Source: an uncultured Maribacter sp.
Lineage (GTDB): Bacteria; Bacteroidota; Bacteroidia; Flavobacteriales; Flavobacteriaceae
Direction: 5' to 3'
DNA length: 64,000 nt
NCBI GenBank assembly: GCA_947498505.1
Contig: CANMKG010000005.1
Location: 186,001 to 250,000, forward strand
Position numbers and translations under genes: made by a program. Below, piece after piece: positions 29,569 through 39,776 of this stretch (positions are counted from its first letter, which is position 1; every line of letters starts with the position of its first letter). The notes beneath the pieces were generated by a model. It worked only from the letters and a program-made list of their open reading frames with translations, was not told the DNA's origin and did not search any database.

Positions 29569-32500
29569 TTACTGTTCTTTTTTTAATGTTTTCTCAAAAT
29601 GAGCCCAAGCCGTTTTATAATCTTCAACACGGTCGTATTTAGCAAATGGTGCATAATAGGTTATTTTTTTTCCTTGATACAATTCGCTTTTCTCAATAGT
29701 ATGCTCGTAGGTTTCGCCCTCTTTCATTAATGCAATAGAATTCCAATCTCCTCTATCTAAACCGATACCAGTTAACCCTTTAGAACAAGTGAATACAATA
29801 TTCCCATTAGTATCATACCAAGTATCGTCTTCATTTTGTTGAAGGACTGGAAACTGTACATTGTACATTAGAATCAATTCTTCTAATGACAACCCCAATG
29901 CCATAGCAGCAATGACATCGATTTCTATTAATGCCTGTCTACGTTCAAAGAAATTCCGTAATGGTGTTTCCCATTTCCATTCCTGGGATAAACTGGTAAA
30001 AGATTTTAATCGCGAATCTACTTTACTCCAACTTTCAAATGCAAAATCGTTATTCCAATTTCTTTCCCATAGACTTGCATAATTTTCAGTTAGAGAATTG
30101 AGCAAAAGAACTCTTAGAGAGAGTTTTTTGAGGAATTTTTCTTCAATTCCTAAGATTAACATTTTTATAGAGCTCTCGTAAAAGTTACTTCGCCCCATAG
30201 ATTTAACATAGAAATCTAGAACTAATGAAGAACATAAACTGCATAATTCAATAAGTCGTTTTTCATCTTCAACTAATACTGAAATCACACCACTGTTATG
30301 AGATACTTTTGGTGCTAAAATAGTTGGCTGTAAAGTTCGTTCACCTGTAATAGATAGCATTTTACTAAAAGCCAACTTATATTGGTCTATCCAATAAATA
30401 GACTTGTTTTTGATCTTCCATTCAAAGCGTTTAGCAAATTTTATCCTATCGATAATAGGTAGAAAAACTGTTCTTTGTGAGAAGTCTGATTTTACATCAT
30501 CTAATAATATAACGTCATAATCAGAATTCAGTTTGCAATCTTCATAAGGATTTTTATATAAAGGGTTTGAGACAAAAAAATGTGGTCCACTAACAATAAG
30601 TTCATAATCATCAATGTCGGCCCATTTAGTTTCTCTTTTTATTATTCCTGAATTGATAGCATCTGTCTCTCTCCAACCATCAGTAATATAATATGGATAT
30701 TTATCCAGTTTATCTCCGAATTCACTAAGCTTAGATAAAACATTCAAAATTTGTGTAGTGTGTATTGATACTAATTTTGTTGTAGCCCAATCTGTGGAAT
30801 CTTCAAAAAGACGAGCCAATACTTTCAATTCTTTTTCAGTTATATGTACAACCCGATCCTTATGTGGTTCTACATTCCAAATCATTTTTCCTTGAATCTC
30901 GTCCATTATTTTAAATCCTCCTGGTAATCCTGTACCAGAATGATTTAAGGAATTATCAATTGTTGAAGGGTGAAATAAATTATGAATAGAAATAAAATCA
31001 ACTTCTCCCTTTTTTCCAGCATAAATGTTTGAACTGTAAATAGTTTCGTGGTGTACTTCAGAAAAAAGCGTAAGCTCATTTTTAAATTGAAAATGATATT
31101 TCAACCTTTTAAAAACATCTTTTCGCAAAATTTTACCTTTTGGGTCATCATAAATACCTTCAGGATGGACGAGTCCTCCAAAACCATCTATATTAAGTAA
31201 TGAAAGCGAGTTTTCTAATATCCCTCTATATAAATTTGAAGCTTGTGATTGTCCTTTTTGCAAAGGATAATTTTGATGCGCATTCATAAAATTACCAGCA
31301 GAATCTACAGAAATATTTTCTTCGAAATATGATTTTTTTTGTGCAACGACAGTCATAAAGTTTTCCTGAAGCTTTCTTACTTTTGATGCTGTAGTTTTTC
31401 TAATTTCAAGTTCGGGAAAAGACTCACTCATAATCCCTTTTTCCTCAAATTGTATCTTTAACCAAGGCGGATTCCCGACAATAACATCAAAACCACCACG
31501 CTCTTTAAATACTTCTATAAATTCAATTTCGTTATGGAAAAAACGGTGTTGTTGCGCTAACGCTTCTATATTTTTTATACGTCTATCATCGTCAAACAAA
31601 GTACCCGCTTTCGCTTTTTTACGTATCTGTTCTTTAATGCTTTGTTCTGTGCCATCAACCGTGAGCTCATTGCTGTCTATCTGTAATATCGATTCAATCT
31701 CATTGTACCATTCGGTTCTGTTGGGTAATAAACGTACATCTCGTACATCCCAAAACCATAGGCTACACCAATAATCTAAAACCAGTTTTAATTTATAATA
31801 AGGCGCAGAACGGTCTTTACGAGATTCGGCTAGTCTTTCTTTTTCGTCATAACCTTTTGCCTTAATTTGAGGGTTTGGTTGTCCATAAACTTGATACACA
31901 GAAGAGGTATCAGCAATAACCCCTTTTTGCTGCTTATAATGTTCTTCTAGCAGGTAATCAATAACGCTGCTTATCTTTTGTAATCGTGTTATTTCAACAC
32001 TGGTTAAGGGTTGTTTAAATTCGTTTCGCCAGTCTTTAAAGGCACTTATTTCAACATCTGATAATTCTTCTTTTAATAATTTAATGCCATAGCTCGGCAC
32101 CATATTATCATCTGCTAATAAGAAATGATATATCTGGTTTTGCTTTCGCGAAAGCGTGCCATCCTTCTTCCATAATACACGCTTAGGTGCTTTGTCCCAC
32201 CAAGGTTTAGGTATAGGTTTTTTAGCAATAGCACCAGCAGCGGTTTTTGGGTATTCTAATGAGCAGTCCTTTTCGTTATATACTTTTAACCAAGCACCAA
32301 CTACTGCATTACCAGCACCAAGACGGTGTGCAAAAAATGGGGTTTCCATATTTTTGTGCATACAGTTGAGCCATAGTGATAGTTTGCCAAGCTCAACCGC
32401 TGTTGGGTTTAAATCGACGCCATACACATTATTTGCAGCGATATATGCTTTTACTTTCTGTAATTCATCTTTGTAAACACCAGGTGTAATACGTTTGCGA

Positions 32501-34335
32501 CCAACTGCTTGTTCTTCATTTTCCTTTAACTCTAAATAGACAATAGCTAATTGATTAATTACCTCGTTATGAAATGCTGCCGCTCCCATAGCAGGTTCTA
32601 ATATTTTGAGCTCTAAAATCTCGTCGGCACAAGGTGTGCCAGTAAATGTTCCATCGACAATAGCTTGTTGCTCTTTGAGACGTTCTATAATACCTTTAAG
32701 TGTATATTTTACGGTGCATTGCGTTAAAACTTCGGGCGTATAATACGAGGCTGAGTTTTTACGGTCTCTACCATTTAATCGATAGACAAATTGCCCTTTT
32801 GGTATTAAAACATCTTGTTCTAGATGCTCGCTATCTTTTAATATCTCAGCTTCTTTAAAATCATCTCGTCTTGATTTTTGCACTAGGAATGTGCCGTAAT
32901 TTCCGTTTTTATCTTTAGCACTTTTAACCTCAATTAAATCTTCTCTTGCAAAGAAACCTGAATAGGACAGCAAACTTTCATAAACGCTACCTAACTGGTT
33001 AATACCAAGATTTGAGTACGATATTCTGCCACGCCCTTTATTTTTTGTTCTTTCGGACAGCGATAAGCGAACCACAATTTCTTGCAGTACTTTATTCCTA
33101 AATTGAATTCCCTGAAGATGCTTGAGCGCATCATTATCAAATAAAGGGGAATCTAACGGTCGCATCTGGAATCCGTTTTTTAAATGGGAACCTGTATGCA
33201 GGAAATCAAAAAGCTTCCATAAGCTTTCGGAAAAGAAATACCCATTTCTAGAGGATTCTGTAGTTAATGCCACCATTTCTAAATCACGCAACATTTCTAG
33301 ACTGTAACCTTTTTGATAGGTACTGTCTTTCATTGGTAAAATCTCTAAATCTTCTCTAGATTCTGCATAGAAAAGGAAAAGTAAACGGTAAACAAAATTT
33401 AGACATTCATCCTTTAGTTCTCTAGCAAAATTGTCGCTATTTCGAAGTTCAACTATCTTACGTCTATCATCTTGGGTAGAGGCGGTTCTTAATCGGTATT
33501 CAATAGCTTCATTGGCCAATGCTTCTACAGCATAAATAACCGCACTTTTTAAAGTAACTGTTACACCATAACTTGCTTTGTGAGCATCTTCCTCTAAACC
33601 AGTTAAAATACTTTCGGTCTCTGATATAAATTGCTTTTTAGCTAACAAAGCATAAAATAATGCAAGTAAATTTCTATTAGACGCTGTTTTTGTAACCGTA
33701 AATAATTCTTCTAAGTCAAAAAGTAAATAGCTGTCAAACTTCCATTTCTCATACTGAATTAAGAATATTTTTGGACCAGCCAGCATAATAAGATATACTG
33801 GACGCTCTTCTTCTGGTAATAGAAACAATTCAGACAAAGCCTCTTTTATTACTTCTGGTCTTATATCAAAACCATCCCAAGAGTTAGGAAGTACTTTTTC
33901 CCAATCATCTTTTATATAGCTCTGCTCATATAATCCATCTGCATCTACATCGCCCACTTGTATCATAGGCTGCATTTCCATTATATACAGATACGGTTTG
34001 TCATTTTTATTGAAACGATAACGTACAGGAATGATTTTATTATCGTCCATTACCACAGGCTCATCATAGGCTCTAACGCCATTAATGTAGCCCAGTGCTT
34101 CCAATAACTCTGTATGAAACTGGTGTGTACGAAGAATTTTATCCTTAGTTCTTCTTAAATTTAAAAAGTCATTCTTGAACTTATAATACTTTTCACTAAT
34201 TGGTGCAATCTTACTTGTGAACTCTTTAATATGCTCAGCCCCATAGCCAGACTTATCAAACACTTTCTTTGGGAAATCTTCATCAAAGAAATGTTGAGAA
34301 AAGTAATCACCTATATTTTCTAAAAAATCTATCAT
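29569..34335 (-). CDS. Eco57I/PglX-like adenine-specific DNA methyltransferase
   Basis: The 1588-aa protein has an N-terminal specificity/accessory region, then SYYTPEVLTQ (about 540), motif I LEPAMGAAAF near 580, VYGVDLNPTAVELGKLSLWLN near 650 and motif IV NPPW near 956. These are landmarks of N6-adenine methylases of the Eco57I/PglX/DrmMI group. It would mark self DNA so that the helicases of the operon spare it. Genes on both sides are 6 nt away. I see no PglZ or BrxC, so it is not BREX. Confidence 0.85.
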   Translation of the reverse strand: MIDFLENIGDYFSQHFFDEDFPKKVFDKSGYGAEHIKEFTSKIAPISEKYYKFKNDFLNLRRTKDKILRTHQFHTELLEALGYINGVRAYDEPVVMDDNKIIPVRYRFNKNDKPYLYIMEMQPMIQVGDVDADGLYEQSYIKDDWEKVLPNSWDGFDIRPEVIKEALSELFLLPEEERPVYLIMLAGPKIFLIQYEKWKFDSYLLFDLEELFTVTKTASNRNLLALFYALLAKKQFISETESILTGLEEDAHKASYGVTVTLKSAVIYAVEALANEAIEYRLRTASTQDDRRKIVELRNSDNFARELKDECLNFVYRLLFLFYAESREDLEILPMKDSTYQKGYSLEMLRDLEMVALTTESSRNGYFFSESLWKLFDFLHTGSHLKNGFQMRPLDSPLFDNDALKHLQGIQFRNKVLQEIVVRLSLSERTKNKGRGRISYSNLGINQLGSVYESLLSYSGFFAREDLIEVKSAKDKNGNYGTFLVQKSRRDDFKEAEILKDSEHLEQDVLIPKGQFVYRLNGRDRKNSASYYTPEVLTQCTVKYTLKGIIERLKEQQAIVDGTFTGTPCADEILELKILEPAMGAAAFHNEVINQLAIVYLELKENEEQAVGRKRITPGVYKDELQKVKAYIAANNVYGVDLNPTAVELGKLSLWLNCMHKNMETPFFAHRLGAGNAVVGAWLKVYNEKDCSLEYPKTAAGAIAKKPIPKPWWDKAPKRVLWKKDGTLSRKQNQIYHFLLADDNMVPSYGIKLLKEELSDVEISAFKDWRNEFKQPLTSVEITRLQKISSVIDYLLEEHYKQQKGVIADTSSVYQVYGQPNPQIKAKGYDEKERLAESRKDRSAPYYKLKLVLDYWCSLWFWDVRDVRLLPNRTEWYNEIESILQIDSNELTVDGTEQSIKEQIRKKAKAGTLFDDDRRIKNIEALAQQHRFFHNEIEFIEVFKERGGFDVIVGNPPWLKIQFEEKGIMSESFPELEIRKTTASKVRKLQENFMTVVAQKKSYFEENISVDSAGNFMNAHQNYPLQKGQSQASNLYRGILENSLSLLNIDGFGGLVHPEGIYDDPKGKILRKDVFKRLKYHFQFKNELTLFSEVHHETIYSSNIYAGKKGEVDFISIHNLFHPSTIDNSLNHSGTGLPGGFKIMDEIQGKMIWNVEPHKDRVVHITEKELKVLARLFEDSTDWATTKLVSIHTTQILNVLSKLSEFGDKLDKYPYYITDGWRETDAINSGIIKRETKWADIDDYELIVSGPHFFVSNPLYKNPYEDCKLNSDYDVILLDDVKSDFSQRTVFLPIIDRIKFAKRFEWKIKNKSIYWIDQYKLAFSKMLSITGERTLQPTILAPKVSHNSGVISVLVEDEKRLIELCSLCSSLVLDFYVKSMGRSNFYESSIKMLILGIEEKFLKKLSLRVLLLNSLTENYASLWERNWNNDFAFESWSKVDSRLKSFTSLSQEWKWETPLRNFFERRQALIEIDVIAAMALGLSLEELILMYNVQFPVLQQNEDDTWYDTNGNIVFTCSKGLTGIGLDRGDWNSIALMKEGETYEHTIEKSELYQGKKITYYAPFAKYDRVEDYKTAWAHFEKTLKKEQ

Positions 34336-34341
34336 TCTTAA

Positions 34342-37182
34342 TTATCCATTATAAAAAACCGCTAATACTCTTAGGAAGGGTTCATTTTCTAATTGGAAGT
34401 ATTCATTATAGAATGCATCCATTTGATTTTTTACATAATTTACTTCGCCCTGTCTTTTCTTTTTATAAAAAGAACCTCCACCATTTTTTTCATCTCCAAA
34501 CTTGATTTCCATTTGCCGCTCGGATGCGCTTAGCCAATCATTTAATTTCTTCTGATAGCGTTCTAGTTTATCTTCCATTTCATCTTCAAGATCACCTTGA
34601 ATCTTTAAATCATAAATCTGCTTTGCACTTTTTACTGCTTCAGGAAGTAGCTCCTTAATTTTTTGAAGTTGTTTTTCTGAAGTTTCAAGTTCAGGCAAGG
34701 TGTCTTTAAGGCGGTATTGATTTAGAAATTCTTCGAAATCTTCTAAACTACCTACACTAGATCCGTCAAATGATTTTCCAACAACATAGGTTTTTGAAAA
34801 AATTGGTTTGCCTTGTTGATTGGATGTTATACCCTGAAACACAAACCAAGCTGTGTTTTCAGGTAGTGGTGCTCTTAGTCGAGCCACCAAAGCTTTACCA
34901 CGATCTATTTGCCCCAGCAATTTGTATTGCATCCATTTTGCAATAGGATTGAGGTCGTATAATAATTGAAAGTTTGGCCATTCGTTTTGTTTCTTTCGCG
35001 CTTGAATAATAGAATTCTCAACGAAATCCACATTAGTAGTGAGATTGAATGTTTGATTTGGTTTTGGAAAAGCTTCTTTAGGCATATCATACAAAACACC
35101 TTTAGATGATAGCTCTTCAAATTGTTCAATTTCTAAAACTTTGTCGGCTCTATCTATATTAATTAAAGGAATAAGTCTATCATCTTTCGCTTTTAATTCA
35201 TCAATTAGCGAAGCATAATAGCTAAAATCATCTTCATAAAACGAAGCAAAACCTTCGTCAATTTTCATTTTTACTTTGGTGGCAGATGAATCTTCGGTTA
35301 ATGCACTTAACCAATCATCATCTACTGTATTTTCTTCGTTGGAATCAAGAAGTGATAAGTCATTATTGGCTATGGCTTTTTCTACTAATCTTGATTCTTG
35401 CTGTTGGTCGTAAAAGCCCATAACGCTACCAGCATCTCCTAAACTTTTATGTACTTCTTCTTCCTTTTCTTTTAAGCGTTCTACAATTCTAATATCTCCT
35501 TGAACATCTTCGCTTTGCGATTCGGCAATTAGGTAATATATGAAAGGTGTTTTGGTTTGACCAAAACGGTCAATACGACCATTTCTTTGGTCTAAAGTTA
35601 TGATTGACCAAGGAATATCGTAATTAAACATTTGATTACAGAAGTAATGAAGATTCACACCTTGACTTCCTGCATCAGAAGCGAGAAATAGTTTTATGGT
35701 ACTATCTTCTTTAGAAAAATCTTCTAAAATATCTTGCTGCTGCGTATCGGTAAGACTTCCGTTAAATTGAACTACCGCATTGTCTTTTAGTTTGAAATCA
35801 TTTTTAAGATTTTTTTCTAACTCATTTAATGTTGCTCTACGTTCAGCAAAAATTATTATTCGCTCGTCGTTCTTTTTTCCTTTCCAGCCCATTTGATCTA
35901 GTTTAAAGAGCAACTGGTTATATTTAGAATCACTTTTTTCAGCCACTATTTTTTCTAGAATGTCTTTCAGCTCTTCAAGGTGTTCAATTACACCATCTTC
36001 ATCAATCGCTTTATCAATTCTATTAACTACCGTTTCTAAACACGCTTTTGGCGATGACATATATGCCTTAAACAATCCAATAGAAAAAAGCAATGCTCCG
36101 AAGGTTGTGTTTCCATCGCTTTCTTCCTGTGCAACTGCTTTAAATTGTTGAATAATCCGTAAAGCTTCTTCTTCATCTGGATTTAAAGGGCAGTCTATTT
36201 TACTGGTTATCCTATCTCTAAATGCGTCACCAACTTCATCTTCAATATCCTTTTTAAACCTACGAACATATAATGGCTGAATATCTTCTTTTGTAAATTC
36301 ACCATCGTATGGTATTGCAGTAGGGTCTAACATACTTATCAAATTTGCAAAATTCTCACGCTTACCGTTGTGAGGTGTTGCAGAGGTTAAGACCATTGCT
36401 TCTGTTCTTTCCGATAAGAATTTAGCCAATCCACCTCTTTGTGAAGCAACATTGGCAACTGTATGACACTCATCTATTGCTACAACGTCCCATTTAACTT
36501 TTTCTAAATAGTGTCTAAATTTCGCATTGTTTTTTAAGGTATCTATAGACACTATAACCTTATCATAGTAATCGAAAGGGTTTTTGTTTGAAGGTATTTC
36601 TGTTTTTATTCTTGCTATTCCCTGACTATCCAATCTGACTAATGGAATTGCAAAACGAGCCCAAATCTCTTGCTGAAATTGCGCAAGGATAGATTTTGGT
36701 GTAACTACTAGAACTTTTTTTCCTTTTCCACGTCTGATTAATTCCGCTAAAAAAATTCCAACTTGAACGGTTTTACCGAGACCAACAGCATCCGCAATAA
36801 GGATTTTTGGTTGTGGTAATGAAAGTGCCTTTATCGTAGATTCGAATTGATAATTAGCCCCTCTTATAGCTGCTTTATGTGCTATCTCAATATGCTCAGA
36901 ATAATGCGAAGAATTTCTGAAGATTGTCTCAAGAAACAACTTTGTTTGCCTGTAATGGGTAGAGTCGTCTGCCTGAAGTTCGGTTTCTTCTGGTTGTATT
37001 ACTCGATAGTTTTCTAATCGTAAATCAAATTGAAAACTTTGACCGTATACTAATTCAGAAATTCCTTCGACATCAATGATGTCTCGCTCTCTGTTAGTAA
37101 CTATAAAATCTTCGCCTCTTAAGCTAATCCTTATTCCAGGGGTAACATTTGGGCTTTGGTTGGTTAGTGTATCGTTGCTCAA
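34342..37182 (-). CDS. SNF2-family helicase (DrmD-like)
   Basis: The 946-aa protein is a Swi2/Snf2-type SF2 ATPase: VGLGKT near residue 136, DECHTV near 238, TSATPHNG near 265 and a C-terminal NGRIDRFGQ motif near 540. A long C-terminal helical region follows. DISARM class 1 systems and related arrays contain a similar helicase (DrmD) beside an adenine methylase, as here. Expected role is translocation on or remodelling of invading DNA. Confidence 0.82.
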   Translation of the reverse strand: MSNDTLTNQSPNVTPGIRISLRGEDFIVTNRERDIIDVEGISELVYGQSFQFDLRLENYRVIQPEETELQADDSTHYRQTKLFLETIFRNSSHYSEHIEIAHKAAIRGANYQFESTIKALSLPQPKILIADAVGLGKTVQVGIFLAELIRRGKGKKVLVVTPKSILAQFQQEIWARFAIPLVRLDSQGIARIKTEIPSNKNPFDYYDKVIVSIDTLKNNAKFRHYLEKVKWDVVAIDECHTVANVASQRGGLAKFLSERTEAMVLTSATPHNGKRENFANLISMLDPTAIPYDGEFTKEDIQPLYVRRFKKDIEDEVGDAFRDRITSKIDCPLNPDEEEALRIIQQFKAVAQEESDGNTTFGALLFSIGLFKAYMSSPKACLETVVNRIDKAIDEDGVIEHLEELKDILEKIVAEKSDSKYNQLLFKLDQMGWKGKKNDERIIIFAERRATLNELEKNLKNDFKLKDNAVVQFNGSLTDTQQQDILEDFSKEDSTIKLFLASDAGSQGVNLHYFCNQMFNYDIPWSIITLDQRNGRIDRFGQTKTPFIYYLIAESQSEDVQGDIRIVERLKEKEEEVHKSLGDAGSVMGFYDQQQESRLVEKAIANNDLSLLDSNEENTVDDDWLSALTEDSSATKVKMKIDEGFASFYEDDFSYYASLIDELKAKDDRLIPLINIDRADKVLEIEQFEELSSKGVLYDMPKEAFPKPNQTFNLTTNVDFVENSIIQARKKQNEWPNFQLLYDLNPIAKWMQYKLLGQIDRGKALVARLRAPLPENTAWFVFQGITSNQQGKPIFSKTYVVGKSFDGSSVGSLEDFEEFLNQYRLKDTLPELETSEKQLQKIKELLPEAVKSAKQIYDLKIQGDLEDEMEDKLERYQKKLNDWLSASERQMEIKFGDEKNGGGSFYKKKRQGEVNYVKNQMDAFYNEYFQLENEPFLRVLAVFYNG

Positions 37183-37199
37183 TTTATTATTTATAATCT

Positions 37200-37472
37200 T
37201 TATATATTTTCGATTGCAAGCTTTAAGGCTTCTTTTGTGAATTTCTCACTTTTAGCGGTTTTCAAAATTTTATCTGCTAACCACATTGTAAGCAAATCTT
37301 TTTTGGGTTGTTTAAATATTTTGGCTAAAACATCTATATGCTCTCTTTTAAACGAACGCTCGCCACGTTCCATTTTACTTAACATTGCTTGATCTATTTC
37401 TAATTTAGCTGCTAATTGCCGCAACAAAACATCATTAGACTCCCTTAATGCTCGTATGTGCTCGCCTATCAT
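37200..37472 (-). CDS. XRE-family HTH regulator of the defence operon
   Basis: The 90-aa protein has a helix-turn-helix of the Cro/C1 type (residues 5-60; LAAKLEIDQAMLSKMERGERSFKREHIDVLAKIF). It is the first gene of the operon, 17 nt before the SNF2 helicase, so it probably autoregulates the defence genes, as C-protein-like regulators do in restriction-modification loci. Confidence 0.85.
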   Translation of the reverse strand: MIGEHIRALRESNDVLLRQLAAKLEIDQAMLSKMERGERSFKREHIDVLAKIFKQPKKDLLTMWLADKILKTAKSEKFTKEALKLAIENI

Positions 37473-37820
37473 AATCAGGTAGTTTTCATTTAAAGACTTG
37501 ACAAATTTTGAACAATTTAAGGAATAAGTGTGAGAAAAGTTTTACTTACTGAATTTTAATCAATGCCTTATTGAATTAATCAACGGGCCGTTTGAAAATG
37601 AAAAATTTTGAAGAATTTAGTTAAAAGAAGATTTACTTTTATTGATTATTCATACAGAAATATTCAATTAAGGTTAAATTAAATATGAATCAATTTGTAT
37701 CAATTTGGTCTATCTTTCTTATTTTTAAAGTATGAAAGCGTCGAAACGCCTTTCAGGTAGACCTATTCGGTTACCTATTTTGAAAAATTGATTATAACAT
37801 ATTGGTTATTAAGGAAATAG
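37473..37820. other. Gene-free region upstream of the defence operon
   Basis: About 350 bp of AT-rich sequence. It should hold the promoter for the five-gene defence operon on the - strand. An imperfect hairpin (GAAAGCG...CGCCTTTC) lies near 37734-37755. I see no coding frame. Confidence 0.35.
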
Positions 37821-37850
37821 GGCAGGGGTTCTAACTCTGCCACCCCGACA
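37821..37850 (+). other. tRNA 3'-end fragment (possible attachment-site remnant)
   Basis: GGCAGGGGTTCTAACTCTGCC followed by ACCCCGACA resembles the T-arm and acceptor 3' strand of a Bacteroidetes tRNA (Pro-like acceptor), but no matching 5' half is present upstream. The core TCTGCCACCCCGAC (37836-37849) recurs with one difference at 60229-60242. Tyrosine integrases commonly use tRNA 3' ends, so this may mark an island boundary. Confidence 0.4.
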
Positions 37851-37882
37851 AAAGCCAGTTCAGAAATGAACTGGCTTTTTTT
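37851..37882 (+). terminator. Intrinsic terminator after the tRNA fragment
   Basis: A 12-bp perfect hairpin, AAAGCCAGTTCA with TGAACTGGCTTT around a GAAA loop, runs into a T tract. It fits the terminator of the tRNA gene from which the fragment came. The reverse orientation could also end the convergent NmrA operon. Confidence 0.75.
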
Positions 37883-37955
37883 ATGAACAATATTGATATT
37901 TCAATATTCAAATAATTGAGTTTGTTATTGTGAATAGTTTTATTGTTCACTTGAA

Positions 37956-38801
37956 TTAATAGGTTTTAAAAGTACTCTTATTCCAAATGCCAGTAGCTGC
38001 TACTTTTTTTGCATACTCACTAAAATCAATGGGTTTTCTACCTAAAACCTTTTCAACATCGTTGGTCACTTGTGCTAATTCAGGATTACCCAATACTTCG
38101 GTAAATAGGTATTCAATAAGCCAAACAAAATCTCCTGGAATGTTAGCTTTTCTCATTTCATCCCCATATTCTTTAATAGAGATAGGGATAAACCGTATCT
38201 CTTGTTTACTGGCTTTGGCAATTTCAGCAATAGCTTCTTGAAATGTAAGGGTACGAGAACCTGTAAGTTCATAGATTTTTCCGTTATGTCCGTCTTCGGT
38301 CAAGGCTTTGGCAGCAACAGCTGCAATATCATTGGCATCAATCCAAGGAATTTGGGCTTCAGCCTGTGGCAAAGCAACTACACCTTCAAGTATAGGTTCT
38401 AACAAGAAGTTTTCGCTAAAATTCTGGTTGAACCAACTTGCACGAACAATAGTATAATCTAATCCTGAATGGATGATAACTTGCTCACAGAGTTCTGCTT
38501 CGCGTTCACCTTTTCCCGAAAGTATTACTAATTTTTTAACATTAGCAAGTTTTGATTCTTTAACCAATCTTTCAATAGCTTGTAAAGCCCCAGGTACTGC
38601 TAAATCAGGTTGGTAAGTAATGTACACTTTATCCATTCCTTCTAAGGCTTGAGTCCATTCTTTGGGTTGGTGCCAGTCAAAAGAGGGTGAAGCCCTGCGG
38701 GAACCTATTCGAACATTTTGACCTAATTCTTCTAAAAGATGAACTACTCGTTTTCCTGTTTTCCCAGTTCCTCCAATTACTAAGATGTTTTCTGTTTTCA
38801 T
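37956..38801 (-). CDS. NmrA-family NAD(P)-binding protein
   Basis: The 281-aa protein has a Rossmann N-terminus with VIGGTGKTGKRVV (residues 7-19) and the SDR-like NmrA layout without the catalytic YxxxK, as in NmrA-type redox sensors and quinone reductase-like proteins. It is the last gene of an AraC-led - strand cluster. A role in redox or quinone stress is likely from the family, with the substrate unknown. Confidence 0.82.
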   Translation of the reverse strand: MKTENILVIGGTGKTGKRVVHLLEELGQNVRIGSRRASPSFDWHQPKEWTQALEGMDKVYITYQPDLAVPGALQAIERLVKESKLANVKKLVILSGKGEREAELCEQVIIHSGLDYTIVRASWFNQNFSENFLLEPILEGVVALPQAEAQIPWIDANDIAAVAAKALTEDGHNGKIYELTGSRTLTFQEAIAEIAKASKQEIRFIPISIKEYGDEMRKANIPGDFVWLIEYLFTEVLGNPELAQVTNDVEKVLGRKPIDFSEYAKKVAATGIWNKSTFKTY

Positions 38802-38824
38802 GTTTATACGTTTTTAAATTAATA

Positions 38825-39247
38825 TTAATGTTCACTTTCGTGAAGACGGAAATTTTTTGGTTTTCTTTTGAGATAAACTTTGACATACCAATACAGGGTT
38901 ACGGTCGCAACAAACTCCAAACCAATGAACCAAAAACCGAAATCAACGAAGAAATCGTAATAGGTTCCTCCATAAGGAAGTACTGTAAATGGTACAGTTA
39001 TGGCTGCATCTAAAATTGCAGATATGATGAAGAAAACTAGTCCTGTCCAAAATCCGTGAGTACTAATGTTCTTTCCATAATACAATTTTGCACCAAACCA
39101 AACCAAAGGGATTATTACTATTGATAACCATATATTGGCCTGTTGTTCCGCATTTTCTAAAAGTTGCACGTAATAGGATGATGCATATAAATTCACTCCG
39201 ATTATCCATATGAGTAATCCAATGATAGTTGCTCTTGCTAGTTTCAT
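38825..39247 (-). CDS. Four-helix membrane protein, unknown (DUF5367-like)
   Basis: The 140-aa protein has four transmembrane helices (about 5-25, 42-58, 65-88, 103-125). It may belong to DUF5367, but I recognise this only by size and helix pattern. It lies 23 nt before the NmrA gene, so the two are probably co-transcribed. Confidence 0.65.
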   Translation of the reverse strand: MKLARATIIGLLIWIIGVNLYASSYYVQLLENAEQQANIWLSIVIIPLVWFGAKLYYGKNISTHGFWTGLVFFIISAILDAAITVPFTVLPYGGTYYDFFVDFGFWFIGLEFVATVTLYWYVKVYLKRKPKNFRLHESEH

Positions 39248-39275
39248 ATTTATTTGCTTTTATAATTGATGATTT

Positions 39276-39776
39276 TTATTTTGAATAAATCAGTCCTATA
39301 ATTAGTAATGAAAAGGATGTGAAAGAGGCTATTGTTCGGCAAATATGCCAGTGGTTCCATGGTTGTTCAAATTTGGTACGAAGTTCTTTAAGCTCCAGTG
39401 TTGAAAGATTTTCAAGTATAGTTTTATCGAGTATTTCGTTAAGTGGTACATTTTTTAAAACCGTAACCAAGCCAATTCCAATAAAGAAAAGAACAGCTGC
39501 AAGTATAAAAGACCAAAACGCTATAGTGTTTACATTACGATGCATAAAGGCGTTGATAAACAGCAGTATAACGGGGCCAAAAAAGGCAATCAGAAAACTA
39601 CGATTAATGATAGCTCTGTTCATTACTTGAAACGATTGTAAGAAGCCCAAGTCGTCCAATCTACCAATTCCTGGTGTTATGGCATTAGACCATGTAAAGC
39701 ATAATCCTGCCGTAAGCCCTGTAAACAAAACGCTTAGGATAAGTATGATAATTTTAAAATTGATTTCCATTTTCAT
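39276..39776 (-). CDS. DUF1772 (anthrone oxygenase-like) membrane protein
   Basis: The 166-aa protein has four transmembrane helices and the DUF1772 features TAGLCFTWSNAITPGIGRLDD near the N-terminus and WNHWHICRT before the last helix. DUF1772 includes fungal anthrone oxygenases; bacterial members have no settled function. The gene overlaps the cytochrome gene by 23 nt. Confidence 0.8.
   Translation of the reverse strand: MKMEINFKIIILILSVLFTGLTAGLCFTWSNAITPGIGRLDDLGFLQSFQVMNRAIINRSFLIAFFGPVILLFINAFMHRNVNTIAFWSFILAAVLFFIGIGLVTVLKNVPLNEILDKTILENLSTLELKELRTKFEQPWNHWHICRTIASFTSFSLLIIGLIYSK

Noticed and set aside
21168-37472. BREX system
   Set aside because: A PglX-like methylase is present, but no PglZ phosphatase, BrxC/PglY ATPase or BrxL is visible.
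21168-37472. Classical DISARM
   Set aside because: There are no separate DrmA, DrmB and DrmC genes. A single giant helicase carries the MZB/DUF1998 motif and the PLD nuclease is missing.
37821-37850. A complete tRNA gene at 37.8 kb
   Set aside because: No complementary acceptor 5' strand, D arm or anticodon arm is found in the preceding 90 nt.
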